Part shown: positions 18,771 through 26,678 of the stretch, piece by piece | Layout of the letters: every line of letters starts with the position of its first letter | Position numbering within the stretch: the stretch's first letter is position 1 | Source: Xanthobacteraceae bacterium 501b | Lineage (GTDB): Bacteria > Pseudomonadota > Alphaproteobacteria > Rhizobiales > Xanthobacteraceae | Direction of reading: 5' to 3' | DNA: 64,000 bases | Assembly (NCBI GenBank): GCA_000378025.1 | Contig: KB899087.1 | Span: 3,968,001-4,032,000 of the forward strand | The notes under the pieces: generated by a model | The model's input: the letters and a program-made list of their open reading frames with translations, nothing else | What the model was told of the DNA's origin: nothing | Databases searched by the model: none | Made by a program: the position numbers and the translations under genes

Positions 18771-21626
18771 TCACTCCGCCGCGACCGCGATGCGGCGGCT
18801 CTGGCGGGTGAACTCGTCATAGTCTTCCTGCCACTCGGACGGGCCGTTCGAGCGGGCGATCTGCACCGCCGTCACCTTGAACTCGGGGCAGTTGGTGGCC
18901 CAGTCCGAGAAGTCGGTGGTGACGACATTGGCCTGCGTCGTCGGGTGGTGGAAGGTGGTGTAGACCACGCCCGTCGCCACGCGGTCGGTGATCTGCGCGC
19001 GCAGGGTGGTGGAGCCGGCGCGGCTGTCGATCCGCACCCAGTCGCCGTCGCGCACGCCGCGCTGCTCGGCATCATGGGGGTGGATTTCCAGCACGTCCTC
19101 GGGATGCCAGGCCACATTCTCGGTGCGGCGGGTCTGCGCGCCGACATTGTAGTGGCTGAGGATGCGGCCGGTGGTGAGCAGCAGCGGGAAGCGCGGGCCG
19201 GAGCGCTCATCGGTGGCGACATATTCGGTGAGCACGAACTTGCCCTTGCCGCGCGCGAAGCCGCCAATGTGCATGATCGGCATGCCCTCGGGATTGGCGT
19301 CGTTGCAGGGCCACTGCACCGAGCCCATCTCGTCGAGCTTCTTGAACGACACGCCGGCGAAGCTCGGGGTGAGCGCGGCGATCTCATCCATGATCTGCGA
19401 GGGGTGGGTGTAGTTCCAGTCCATGCCGATGGCACGGGCCAGCATCTGGGTGACTTCCCAGTCGCCATAACCGTTCTTCGGCGCCATCACCTTGCGCACG
19501 AGCTGGATGCGGCGCTCGGCATTGGTGAAGGTGCCGTCCTTCTCGAGGAAGGTGCAACCCGGCAGGAAGACGTGGGCATAGGCGGCGGTCTCGTTCAGGA
19601 ACAGGTCCTGCACGATCACCAGCTCCATCGCCGCGAGGCCGGAGGCGACATGATGCGTGTCCGGGTCGGACTGCAGGATGTCCTCGCCCTGGATGTAGAT
19701 CGCCTTGAAGGTGCCGTCGACGGCGGCGTCCAGCATGTTGGGAATGCGCAGGCCGGGCTCGGGGTCGAGCGGGCGGCCCCACATCGCCTCGAAGGTGGCG
19801 CGGGTGGCGTCGTCGGAAATGTGGCGATAGCCCGGCAGCTCATGCGGGAACGAGCCCATGTCGCACGAGCCCTGCACGTTGTTCTGGCCGCGCAGCGGGT
19901 TCACGCCGACGCCGCGACGACCGATATTGCCGGTCGCCATGGCGAGGTTGGCGATCGCCATCACCGTGGTGGAACCCTGCGAGTGCTCGGTGACGCCGAG
20001 GCCGTAATAGATCGCGCCATTGCCGCCGGTGGCGTAGAGCCGGGCCGCGCCGCGGATCTGCTCGGCCGGCACGCCGGAGAGCTTCTCGACTTCCTCGGGC
20101 GAGTGGCGCGCATCGGCGACGAACTCGGCCCAGTCCTGGAATTCCTCCCAGTCGCAGAACTGGCGGACATATTCCTCGTTCACCAGACCTTCGGTAACGA
20201 CGACATGGGCCAGCGCGGTGACGACGGCGACATTGGTGCCCGGCTGCAGCGGCAGATGGTAGTCCGCCGTGACGTGGGGCGAGCGCACGAGGTCGATGCG
20301 GCGCGGATCGATGACGATCAGCTTCGCGCCCTCGCGCAGCCGCTTCTTCATGCGCGAGCCGAACACCGGGTGGCCGTCGGTCGGGTTGGCGCCGATCACC
20401 AGGATGACGTCGGAATCCTCGACCGAATCGAAGTCTTGCGTGCCCGCCGAGGTGCCGAAGGCCTGGTTCAGGCCATAGCCGGTCGGCGAATGGCAGACGC
20501 GGGCGCAGGTGTCGACATTGTTGGTGCCGAAGCCGGCGCGGATGATCTTCTGGACGAGATAGGCCTCCTCATTGGTGCAGCGCGAGGAGGTGATGCCGCC
20601 GACCGACTTGCGGCCATAGGTGTCCTGGATGCGCTTCAGCTCGGAGGCGGTGTAGGCGATCGCCTCTTCCCACGACACTTCGCGCCACGGCTCGGTGACC
20701 TTGGAGCGGATCATCGGCTTGAGGATGCGGTCCTGGTGCATGGCATAGCCCCAGGCGAAGCGGCCCTTGACGCAGCTATGGCCGCGATTGGCCTTGCCGT
20801 CCTTCCACGGCACCATGCGGACCACTTCCTGGCCGCGCATTTCCGCCTTGAAGGTACAGCCGACGCCGCAATAGGCGCAGGTCGTCACCACCGAATGCTC
20901 GGGGGTGCCGATGTCGATCAGCCGCTTCTCGGAGAGGGTGGCGGTCGGGCAGGCCTGCACGCAGGCGCCGCAGGACACGCATTCCGAGGTGAGGAAGGCT
21001 TCCGACTGGCCGGGCGAGACGCGGCTGTCGAAGCCACGGCCGGAAATCGTCAGCGCGAAGGTGCCCTGCACTTCCTCGCAGGCGCGCACGCAGCGATTGC
21101 AGACGATGCACTTGGCCGGGTCATAGGTGAAGTACGGGTTCGACTCGTCCTTCGGCATCACCAGCTCGGAGGAGGGGGCGAAATGGTTGGCGCCCTCCAT
21201 GCCGTAGCGCACTTCGCGCAGGCCGACCGCGCCGGCCATGTCCTGCAATTCGCAGTCGCCATTGGCGGCGCAGGTCAGGCAGTCCAGCGGGTGGTCGGAG
21301 ATGTAGAGCTCCATCACCCCCTTGCGCAGCTGGGCGAGGCGCGGGGTCTGGGTGTGGACCTTCAGGCCCGGCGCCACCGGCGTGGTGCAGGAGGCCGGGG
21401 TGCCGTTGCGGCCCTCGATCTCGATCAGGCACAGGCGGCAGGAGCCGAAGGCTTCCAACGTGTCGGTGGCGCAGAGCTTGGGGATCTGCGTTCCCATCTC
21501 CATCGCCGCGCGCATGATGGAGGTGCCTTCCGGCACCGTCACTTCCATCCCGTCAATGGTGAGCGTCACCATCTTGTCGGTCTTGGGAGCGGGCGTTCCG
21601 TAGTCGATCTCATGGACGAGTGACAT
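18771..21626 (-). CDS. fdsA: Molybdenum formate dehydrogenase alpha subunit
   Basis: Catalytic subunit, oxidising formate to CO2 at a bis-MGD molybdenum centre. 951 residues. In order: a [2Fe-2S] ferredoxin domain (CRLCLIEIEG, about 63-72), a His-ligated cluster (HPLDCLTCAANGDCELQ), two ferredoxin-like clusters (CIVCNRCVRACEE, CVSCGACVQACPT), the CAYCGVGC cluster, and the Mo domain. The Mo-ligand candidate is Cys in VCHSPTGYGL, so no selenocysteine is needed. No Tat signal is present, so the enzyme is cytoplasmic. The ATG at 21626 follows AGGAGG; the open frame to 21872 is a shadow of fdsB. Confidence 0.96.
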   Translation of the reverse strand: MSLVHEIDYGTPAPKTDKMVTLTIDGMEVTVPEGTSIMRAAMEMGTQIPKLCATDTLEAFGSCRLCLIEIEGRNGTPASCTTPVAPGLKVHTQTPRLAQLRKGVMELYISDHPLDCLTCAANGDCELQDMAGAVGLREVRYGMEGANHFAPSSELVMPKDESNPYFTYDPAKCIVCNRCVRACEEVQGTFALTISGRGFDSRVSPGQSEAFLTSECVSCGACVQACPTATLSEKRLIDIGTPEHSVVTTCAYCGVGCTFKAEMRGQEVVRMVPWKDGKANRGHSCVKGRFAWGYAMHQDRILKPMIRSKVTEPWREVSWEEAIAYTASELKRIQDTYGRKSVGGITSSRCTNEEAYLVQKIIRAGFGTNNVDTCARVCHSPTGYGLNQAFGTSAGTQDFDSVEDSDVILVIGANPTDGHPVFGSRMKKRLREGAKLIVIDPRRIDLVRSPHVTADYHLPLQPGTNVAVVTALAHVVVTEGLVNEEYVRQFCDWEEFQDWAEFVADARHSPEEVEKLSGVPAEQIRGAARLYATGGNGAIYYGLGVTEHSQGSTTVMAIANLAMATGNIGRRGVGVNPLRGQNNVQGSCDMGSFPHELPGYRHISDDATRATFEAMWGRPLDPEPGLRIPNMLDAAVDGTFKAIYIQGEDILQSDPDTHHVASGLAAMELVIVQDLFLNETAAYAHVFLPGCTFLEKDGTFTNAERRIQLVRKVMAPKNGYGDWEVTQMLARAIGMDWNYTHPSQIMDEIAALTPSFAGVSFKKLDEMGSVQWPCNDANPEGMPIMHIGGFARGKGKFVLTEYVATDERSGPRFPLLLTTGRILSHYNVGAQTRRTENVAWHPEDVLEIHPHDAEQRGVRDGDWVRIDSRAGSTTLRAQITDRVATGVVYTTFHHPTTQANVVTTDFSDWATNCPEFKVTAVQIARSNGPSEWQEDYDEFTRQSRRIAVAAE

Positions 21627-21637
21627 GGGGCGTCCTC

Positions 21638-23215
21638 CTATTCGGCGGCTTCGAGGACGACGCGCGGGGGCGCACCGAAATCCTCGGGGAAATGGTTCAG
21701 CGCACTCAGCACCGGATACGGGGTAAACCCGCCAAGGGCGCAAAGGGATCCGAGCTTCATCGTCTGGCAGAGGTCGGTAAGCGTCGCCAGGTTGGCGGTG
21801 ACGCGCTCGCCGGCGATGATCTTGTCCATCAATTCGACGCCGCGCGTCGACCCGATGCGGCAGGGCGTGCACTTGCCGCAGCTTTCCACGGAGCAGAACT
21901 CCATGGCGAAGCGGGCCATCTTGGCGAGGTCGGAGCTCTCATCGAACACGACGATGCCGCCATGGCCGATCAGCGCGTCCTTGGCCGCGAACGATTCATA
22001 GTCGAAGGGCAGGTCGAACTGCCAGGTCGGCACATAGGCGCCGAGCGGGCCGCCGACCTGCGCGGCCTTGACCGGCTTGCCGGTGGCGGTGCCGCCGCCG
22101 ATATCGTTCACCAGCTCGCCCAGCGTGATGCCGAAGGCGGTCTCGAACAGGCCGCCAAACTTCACATTGCCGGCGATCTGGATCGGCATCGTGCCGCGCG
22201 AGCGACCCATGCCGAAATCGGCGTAGAACTGCCCGCCATCGGCCAGGATATGCGGCACGGCGGTGAGCGAGAGCACGTTGTTGATGACGGTCGGCTTCTG
22301 GAACAGGCCCTTATGCGCCGGCAGCGGCGGCTTGGCGCGCACCGTGCCGCGCTTACCTTCCAGGCTGTCGAGCAGGGCGGTTTCCTCGCCGCACACATAG
22401 GCGCCGGCGCCCATGCGGACTTCCATGTCGAAGCTGTAGGGCGAGCCGGCGATGTTGGCGCCGAGCATGCCATTGGCCCGCGCCACCTCCACCGCCTTCT
22501 CCATCGCCCAGATGGCGTGCGGATATTCCGAGCGGGTGTAGACATAGCCCTTGGTGGCACCCACCGCGATGCCGGCGATGGTCATGCCCTCGATCAGCTC
22601 GAAGGGGTCGCCCTCCATGATCATGCGGTCGGCGAAGGTGCCGCTGTCGCCCTCGTCGGCGTTGCAGACGATGTATTTCTGGTCGCCTTTGGCGTCCGCC
22701 ACCGTCTTCCACTTGATGGCGGTCGGGAAGCCGGCGCCGCCGCGCCCGCGCAGGCCGGAGGTCTTCACTTCCTCGATGATGCCCGCCGGGCCCAGCGTCA
22801 GCGCGCGCTCCAGCCCGCGATAGCCGCCATGGGCGCGGTAATCCTCGTAAGAAGCCGGGTCGATGATGCCGCAGCGGGCGAAGGTGAGGCGCGTCTGCTT
22901 GGCAAGGAAGGGGTGTTCCTCCGGCTTGCCGATGCGCAGCGCATGGTCGGCGCCGGTGAGGAAGCCGGCCGCGAACAGGCCCTCGACATCGCCGGCCTCG
23001 ACCGGGCCATAGGCGATGCGGCCCTCATCGGTGACGACCTCGATCATCGGCTCCAGCCAGAGCATGCCGCGCGAACCGTTGCGCACGATCTCGACCGGCT
23101 CATTGCGGGCCAGCGACACGGCAGCGATGGCCTCGGCCACCTCGTCGGCGCCGCAGGCGATGGCGCAGGCGTCCTTGGGAACGTAGATGCGAATGGTCAT
23201 GGAATCGGTGCTCAC
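21638..23215 (-). CDS. fdsB: Formate dehydrogenase beta subunit (NuoF-like diaphorase)
   Basis: 525 residues. Passes electrons from FdsA clusters via FMN to NAD+. The N-terminal thioredoxin-like extension precedes the NuoF core: SGLRGRGGAGFPTAIKWKTV (FMN/NADH site), CNADEGDSGTFADRMIMEGD, and the C-terminal cluster motif ESCGKCTPCRIGSTRG. The start is either GTG 23215, overlapping the fdsG stop as GTGA, or ATG 23200; GTG is chosen for the coupling overlap. Confidence 0.95.
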   Translation of the reverse strand: MSTDSMTIRIYVPKDACAIACGADEVAEAIAAVSLARNEPVEIVRNGSRGMLWLEPMIEVVTDEGRIAYGPVEAGDVEGLFAAGFLTGADHALRIGKPEEHPFLAKQTRLTFARCGIIDPASYEDYRAHGGYRGLERALTLGPAGIIEEVKTSGLRGRGGAGFPTAIKWKTVADAKGDQKYIVCNADEGDSGTFADRMIMEGDPFELIEGMTIAGIAVGATKGYVYTRSEYPHAIWAMEKAVEVARANGMLGANIAGSPYSFDMEVRMGAGAYVCGEETALLDSLEGKRGTVRAKPPLPAHKGLFQKPTVINNVLSLTAVPHILADGGQFYADFGMGRSRGTMPIQIAGNVKFGGLFETAFGITLGELVNDIGGGTATGKPVKAAQVGGPLGAYVPTWQFDLPFDYESFAAKDALIGHGGIVVFDESSDLAKMARFAMEFCSVESCGKCTPCRIGSTRGVELMDKIIAGERVTANLATLTDLCQTMKLGSLCALGGFTPYPVLSALNHFPEDFGAPPRVVLEAAE

Positions 23216-23685
23216 GACTGCGCCTCCGCGATCAGGGCGTCGAGCCGGCGCTCATTGAGCCGCGCCACGATCTTGCCGTCCAGCATGGCCGACGGCGCCG
23301 TGGCGCACAGGCCGAGGCAGTAGATCGGCTCGACGGTGACGCGCCCGTCCGCCGTGGTCTCGCCCAGCTTGCAGCCGAGCTTGTGCTCGGCATGCTCGGC
23401 CAGCGCGTCGCCGCCCGCCGCCTGGCAGGCCTCGGCGCGGCAGAGCTTCAGCACATGGCGGCCGGCCGGCTCGTGGCGGAAATCATGGTAGAAGGTGACG
23501 ACGCCATGGACTTCGGCGCGCGAGACATTGAGCTTCTCGGCCAGCATCGGCACGACGGCGTCGGGAACGTGGCCGAACGTCTCCTGCACCGCGTGGAGCA
23601 TCGGCATCAGCGGGCCTTCCAGATGAGCGAACTCATCGATGACCGCGCGGGCGCGCTCGTCGCTCCAGGGTTCGTAATGCGGCAT
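23212..23685 (-). CDS. fdsG: Formate dehydrogenase gamma subunit (NuoE-like)
   Basis: 157 residues, thioredoxin-like [2Fe-2S] subunit related to NuoE. Cluster ligands are in LKLCRAEACQAAG and, about 35 residues later, IYCLGLCATAPSAM. First gene of the fds operon; all five genes overlap or lie within 17 nt. The subunit set fdsGBA plus fdhD and fdsD is complete for an NAD-reducing Mo enzyme, suited to formate oxidation or C1 metabolism. No regulator gene is adjacent. Confidence 0.95.
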   Translation of the reverse strand: MPHYEPWSDERARAVIDEFAHLEGPLMPMLHAVQETFGHVPDAVVPMLAEKLNVSRAEVHGVVTFYHDFRHEPAGRHVLKLCRAEACQAAGGDALAEHAEHKLGCKLGETTADGRVTVEPIYCLGLCATAPSAMLDGKIVARLNERRLDALIAEAQS

Positions 23686-23770
23686 TTCTCCCGTAGCCTT
23701 CTTTTAGAATTTTCCAAAGGTAAGGATGGTACGCACGGGAAGCGAAATCAATTCAGGTGTTCCGTGCCAC

Positions 23771-23787
23771 GATAGAATTTTTCTATC
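23771..23787. promoter_or_regulatory. Palindrome upstream of fds operon (LysR-type box)
   Basis: Perfect 7-bp arms GATAGAA and TTCTATC around TTT. The core ATAGAATTTTTCTAT contains the T-N11-A pattern recognised by LysR-type regulators. It lies about 85 nt upstream of the fdsG ATG in an AT-rich stretch, between the divergent fds and comM genes. LysR-type FdsR control is known for fds operons elsewhere; that a LysR protein acts here is inference. Confidence 0.6.
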
Positions 23788-23854
23788 ATAAGGCTGCGCA
23801 CCCCCTTCCCTAACGTTTTGTTCATCTTTCGCAGGGTTTGTTCCTGTATTGTTC

Positions 23855-23882
23855 TTGACGTCGGCGGCCGAGCCCGTATCGT
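23855..23882 (+). promoter_or_regulatory. comM: Possible sigma-70 promoter for comM
   Basis: TTGACG (23855-23860), a 16-nt spacer, then TATCGT (23877-23882), about 55 nt before the comM ATG. The -35 is close to consensus and the -10 is poor. Confidence 0.35.
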
Positions 23883-23937
23883 GCCACCAGCGCGTTCGCC
23901 GGCTGGCGGTGCGCCAGGCTCCGTCAGGAGGGCGTCG

Positions 23938-25470
23938 ATGGTCCAGCGCGTGGCAACGGTGGCGTTCGAGGGCGTCGAGACCCGCCCGGTCGACGTTCAA
24001 GTTCAGGTGAGCCCGGGCCTGCCGGCCTTCAATCTCGTCGGTCTGGCCGACAAGGCGGTCACCGAGGCGAAGGAACGGGTGCGCGCCGCCCTCACCGCCT
24101 CCGGCCTCGCCCTTCCCGCCCGGCGCATCACCGTCAACCTCGCCCCCGCCGACCTGCCGAAGGAAGGCAGCCATTACGACCTGCCGATCGCCCTCGGCCT
24201 GATGGCGGCGATCGGCGCCATCGGCCCCGACGCGCTGGACGGGTTCACCGTGGTGGGCGAACTGGCGCTGGACGGGCGCATCGCCGCCGTCTCCGGCGTC
24301 CTGCCGGCCGCCATCGGCGCCAATGCCCGCAATCATGGCCTGATCTGCCCGGAAGCCTGCGGGCCGGAGGCCGCCTGGGCCAGCCCTGACATGGCGGTGC
24401 TGGCGCCGCACTCGCTGATCCAGCTGGTCAATCACTTCGCCGGCCGCCAATTGCTCGCCCGCCCGGAGCCGCGCCTGGAGGCCGGCACGGCGCATCTGCC
24501 GGATCTGGCGGAGGTGAAGGGCCAGGAAACCGCGCGCCGGGCGCTGGAAATCGCCGCCGCCGGGCGCCACAATCTCCTGCTCAGCGGCCCGCCGGGGGCC
24601 GGCAAGTCCATGCTGGCGCAGCGGCTTCCCTCCATCCTGCCGCCGCTCACCCCATCCGAGCTGCTCGAAGTGTCGATGGTCGCCTCGGTCGCCGGCACGC
24701 TGCAGGGCGGCGCGCTCACCAGCCGGCGCCCCTTCCGTGCCCCGCACCATTCCGCCAGCATGGCGGCGATGGTGGGCGGCGGCATGCGGGCGCGCCCGGG
24801 CGAGGTGTCGCTGGCGCATAATGGCGTGCTGTTCCTCGATGAATTGCCGGAATTCGCCCCCGCCGTACTCGATTCGCTGCGCCAGCCGCTGGAGACCGGC
24901 GAGGCGGTGATCGCCCGCGCCAATCACCGCATCTCCTACCCCGCCCGCTTCCAGCTGATCGCGGCGATGAACCCCTGTCGCTGCGGCCGGGCCGGCGAGC
25001 CGGGGCAGACCTGCCGGCGCGGGCCGCGCTGCGCGGCGGAGTACCAGGCGCGCCTGTCCGGCCCGTTTCTCGACCGGATCGATCTGCATCTCGACGTGCC
25101 GGCGGTCGCGGCGGTCGATCTGGTGCGCCCCGGCCCGTCCGAGCCCAGCGCCGCCGTCGCGCGGCGGGTGGCGCAGGCGCGAATCGTGCAGCGCGAACGC
25201 TTCTGCGCGCTCGGCCGGCCGGACCTGTTCACCAATGCCGAAGCCAGCGGGCCGGTGCTGGAAGAGATCGCCACCCCGGACGCCGCCGGGTCGGCCCTGC
25301 TGGCGGACGCCGCCAAGCTCATGCGCCTCTCGGCACGCGGCTATCACCGGGTGCTGCGGGTGGCGCGCACCCTGGCCGATCTTGCCGGCGCCGAATCGGT
25401 CGGGCGGGCCCATCTCGCCGAAGCGCTCGCCTATCGCGCCGCCGCCGACCGCAACGCCGCGGCGGCCTGA
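23938..25470 (+). CDS. comM: YifB/ComM family Mg-chelatase-like AAA+ ATPase
   Basis: 510 residues. The N-terminal Lon-protease-like fold (LPAFNLVGLADKAVTEAKER) is followed by the AAA+ core: Walker A GPPGAGKSMLAQRLPSILPP (about 219-238), FRAPHHSASMAAMVGGG, Walker B GVLFLDELPEFAP, and a Cys-rich insert CRCGRAGEPGQTCRRGPRC. ComM is a branch-migration helicase in natural transformation in other proteobacteria; the role here is assumed. The ATG at 23938 follows CAGGAGG; earlier in-frame codons lie in the fds regulatory region. Confidence 0.92.
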   Translation: MVQRVATVAFEGVETRPVDVQVQVSPGLPAFNLVGLADKAVTEAKERVRAALTASGLALPARRITVNLAPADLPKEGSHYDLPIALGLMAAIGAIGPDALDGFTVVGELALDGRIAAVSGVLPAAIGANARNHGLICPEACGPEAAWASPDMAVLAPHSLIQLVNHFAGRQLLARPEPRLEAGTAHLPDLAEVKGQETARRALEIAAAGRHNLLLSGPPGAGKSMLAQRLPSILPPLTPSELLEVSMVASVAGTLQGGALTSRRPFRAPHHSASMAAMVGGGMRARPGEVSLAHNGVLFLDELPEFAPAVLDSLRQPLETGEAVIARANHRISYPARFQLIAAMNPCRCGRAGEPGQTCRRGPRCAAEYQARLSGPFLDRIDLHLDVPAVAAVDLVRPGPSEPSAAVARRVAQARIVQRERFCALGRPDLFTNAEASGPVLEEIATPDAAGSALLADAAKLMRLSARGYHRVLRVARTLADLAGAESVGRAHLAEALAYRAAADRNAAAA

Positions 25471-25657
25471 GAGGGGAGATACGCCACGGGGCAGCGTGCC
25501 ACGGCACACGCCTGGAGCACACCCAGCACGTCGGCGGCCGGGGCAGCGCGGCAGGCCGGCGGCCGCGCGAAAGGGAGTTGCGCCGCTAGGCGGAGCGCGC
25601 GGACCGTCGAAGCCTGTCAGGCGTGTGGGCCGATTAGGGAATTTTGAGACGCGGAGG

Positions 25658-25702
25658 GTCGGGACGTCGAGCGTCGGGACGTGGAAGGTCGGGGCCGGGA
25701 GA
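25658..25702. repeat. 15-bp tandem repeat, three units
   Basis: Units start GTCGGGACGTCGAGC, GTCGGGACGTGGAAG and a diverged GTCGGGGCCGGGAGA. They lie in the comM-olsB gap. Confidence 0.7.
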
Positions 25703-25896
25703 CGCTGAGACCTCAGAAGGGGCCGTTGGAGTGGTCTTGATGGGAGCGTGGGGATCAGGTTCACGCGCATAGGGGACGGGGACGAGAGGACGGGCGTGCC
25801 ATTCCGCGCCGTGTGGTCAGGGCTTGATGAAGGGCGTCCCACGGCGGCATCGCGGCGGCAAGGAGGCGCGAGGATACGCCTTGTCGCCGCTCGGCA

Positions 25897-26147
25897 ACCG
25901 TTCGGAAAATGTCTGGCGGCCGCCCTCTCCGCCGCAGCCGGAGGCGAAGAGCCGGAGTCGTTCGCCGGGATATCTCCCCGCGCACGGACGGGACCCCGCC
26001 GCGCTTGCGTGCTGGCGTGACGGAGTAATTTGGAGAAGGGAACTCTCGCCCAGGATCGTTCCGGAAAACCTCGGAGGCCCGTCGCCCCGGCCCTCGCAAG
26101 GAGAGGAGAGCCGCGATCATTCGCCGGGTATGTCCCCGCTCACGGAC
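25897..26147. repeat. Diverged direct repeat pair of about 90 bp
   Basis: Copy one (about 25897-25990) and copy two (about 26056-26147) share TTCGGAAAA/TTCCGGAAAA, then a GGCG or GGAG-rich stretch ending AGCCG, then TTCGCCGGGATATCTCCCC against TTCGCCGGGTATGTCCCC, then CACGGAC. Offset is about 155-160 bp. Similarity was judged by eye. Confidence 0.55.
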
Positions 26148-26241
26148 ACGACGGCGGCGTGTCGGGACGAGGCGGCGGGAAGCGTTTCCAGAGGGGCGCT
26201 CGCCGCGAACCGCGGCGGGTGTTGGGGAGCCGCGCGGCACG

Positions 26242-26283
26242 AGCAGGAACTGGCAAGCAGGAACTGGCGAGCAGGATTGGGAG
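26242..26283. repeat. 14-bp tandem repeat, three units
   Basis: AGCAGGAACTGGCA, AGCAGGAACTGGCG, then the diverged AGCAGGATTGGGAG. It is followed to about 26360 by an irregular run of AGGACC/GGACCA words. The unit is not a multiple of three, which argues against coding use. Confidence 0.75.
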
Positions 26284-26390
26284 AGCTGGACCAGACCAAG
26301 AGGACCGAGAGGACCAGACCAATGGAACCGGACCAAGCGGGCCGGGCCAAGAGGACCGGGCGAGCAGGCTTGGCACGCATCCGCCTCGCC

Positions 26391-26429
26391 CGCACGCCCT
26401 GTCCGCACACCCCGTCCGCACACCCCGTC
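26391..26429. repeat. 13-bp tandem repeat, three units
   Basis: CGCACGCCCTGTC then two identical CGCACACCCCGTC units, followed by a partial CGCG. It lies about 250 nt upstream of olsB. Confidence 0.75.
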
Positions 26430-26627
26430 CGCGCGCGACGGCCGGCCACCGGCGGTCACGTCTGCCGCTCAACTTCCCCCTCCTTGCCCCTCGCACCCCA
26501 TCGAAATCGCTGGCGCGCACGAGCCGTCCGCTCCGCCGCACGGGCGTTGTCACCCCCCCTGCCGGCGGTCCGGCCTCCCCCTGCGGCAGGCCGCTGCGGT
26601 CGGGCTGTCACATGGGCGTCCGAGAAA

Positions 26628-26655
26628 TGTGATTCCTGTCACAAAACGCTATAGT
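26628..26655. promoter_or_regulatory. CRP/FNR-type palindrome and -10 element before olsB
   Basis: TGTGA-N6-TCACA (26628-26643) is a perfect match to the CRP half-site pattern. TATAGT (26650-26655) follows as a likely -10, 24 nt before the olsB ATG. Two CTGTCAC words (26605 and 26636) resemble PhoB half-sites (CTGTCAT) but are 31 bp apart instead of 11. The controlling protein is unknown. Confidence 0.5.
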
Positions 26656-26678
26656 GAAGGCAGCGTGGGGGGTCGGTC

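Larger units (their letters stand above)
25471..26678. other. 1.2-kb non-coding region rich in short tandem repeats
   Basis: Long open frames occur in several frames on both strands (for example 25824-26654 plus and 25761-26459 minus), but none has a recognisable family, a good start site or coding-like composition. The stretch holds three small tandem arrays (15-bp, 14-bp and 13-bp units, each about three copies) and a diverged pair of ~90-bp direct repeats. It ends in a regulatory segment before olsB. I see no convincing gene in it. Confidence 0.6.

Noticed and set aside
21627-21872. 82-codon N-terminal extension of fdsA
   Set aside because: It lies within fdsB on the same strand in another frame, has no family similarity, and the ATG at 21626 has a strong AGGAGG.
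23686-23790. Sigma-54 promoter for fds (TGGCACG on the minus strand)
   Set aside because: The -12 TTGC element is absent at the required spacing.
26605-26642. True Pho box upstream of olsB
   Set aside because: The two CTGTCAC words are 31 bp apart, not the 11-bp period of a PhoB site; kept only as half-sites.
25761-26654. Long open frames on both strands (200-276 codons) in the comM-olsB gap
   Set aside because: They overlap each other, run through tandem repeats with unit lengths not divisible by three, lack RBS and show Arg/Pro/Ala/Gly shadow composition of high-GC DNA.
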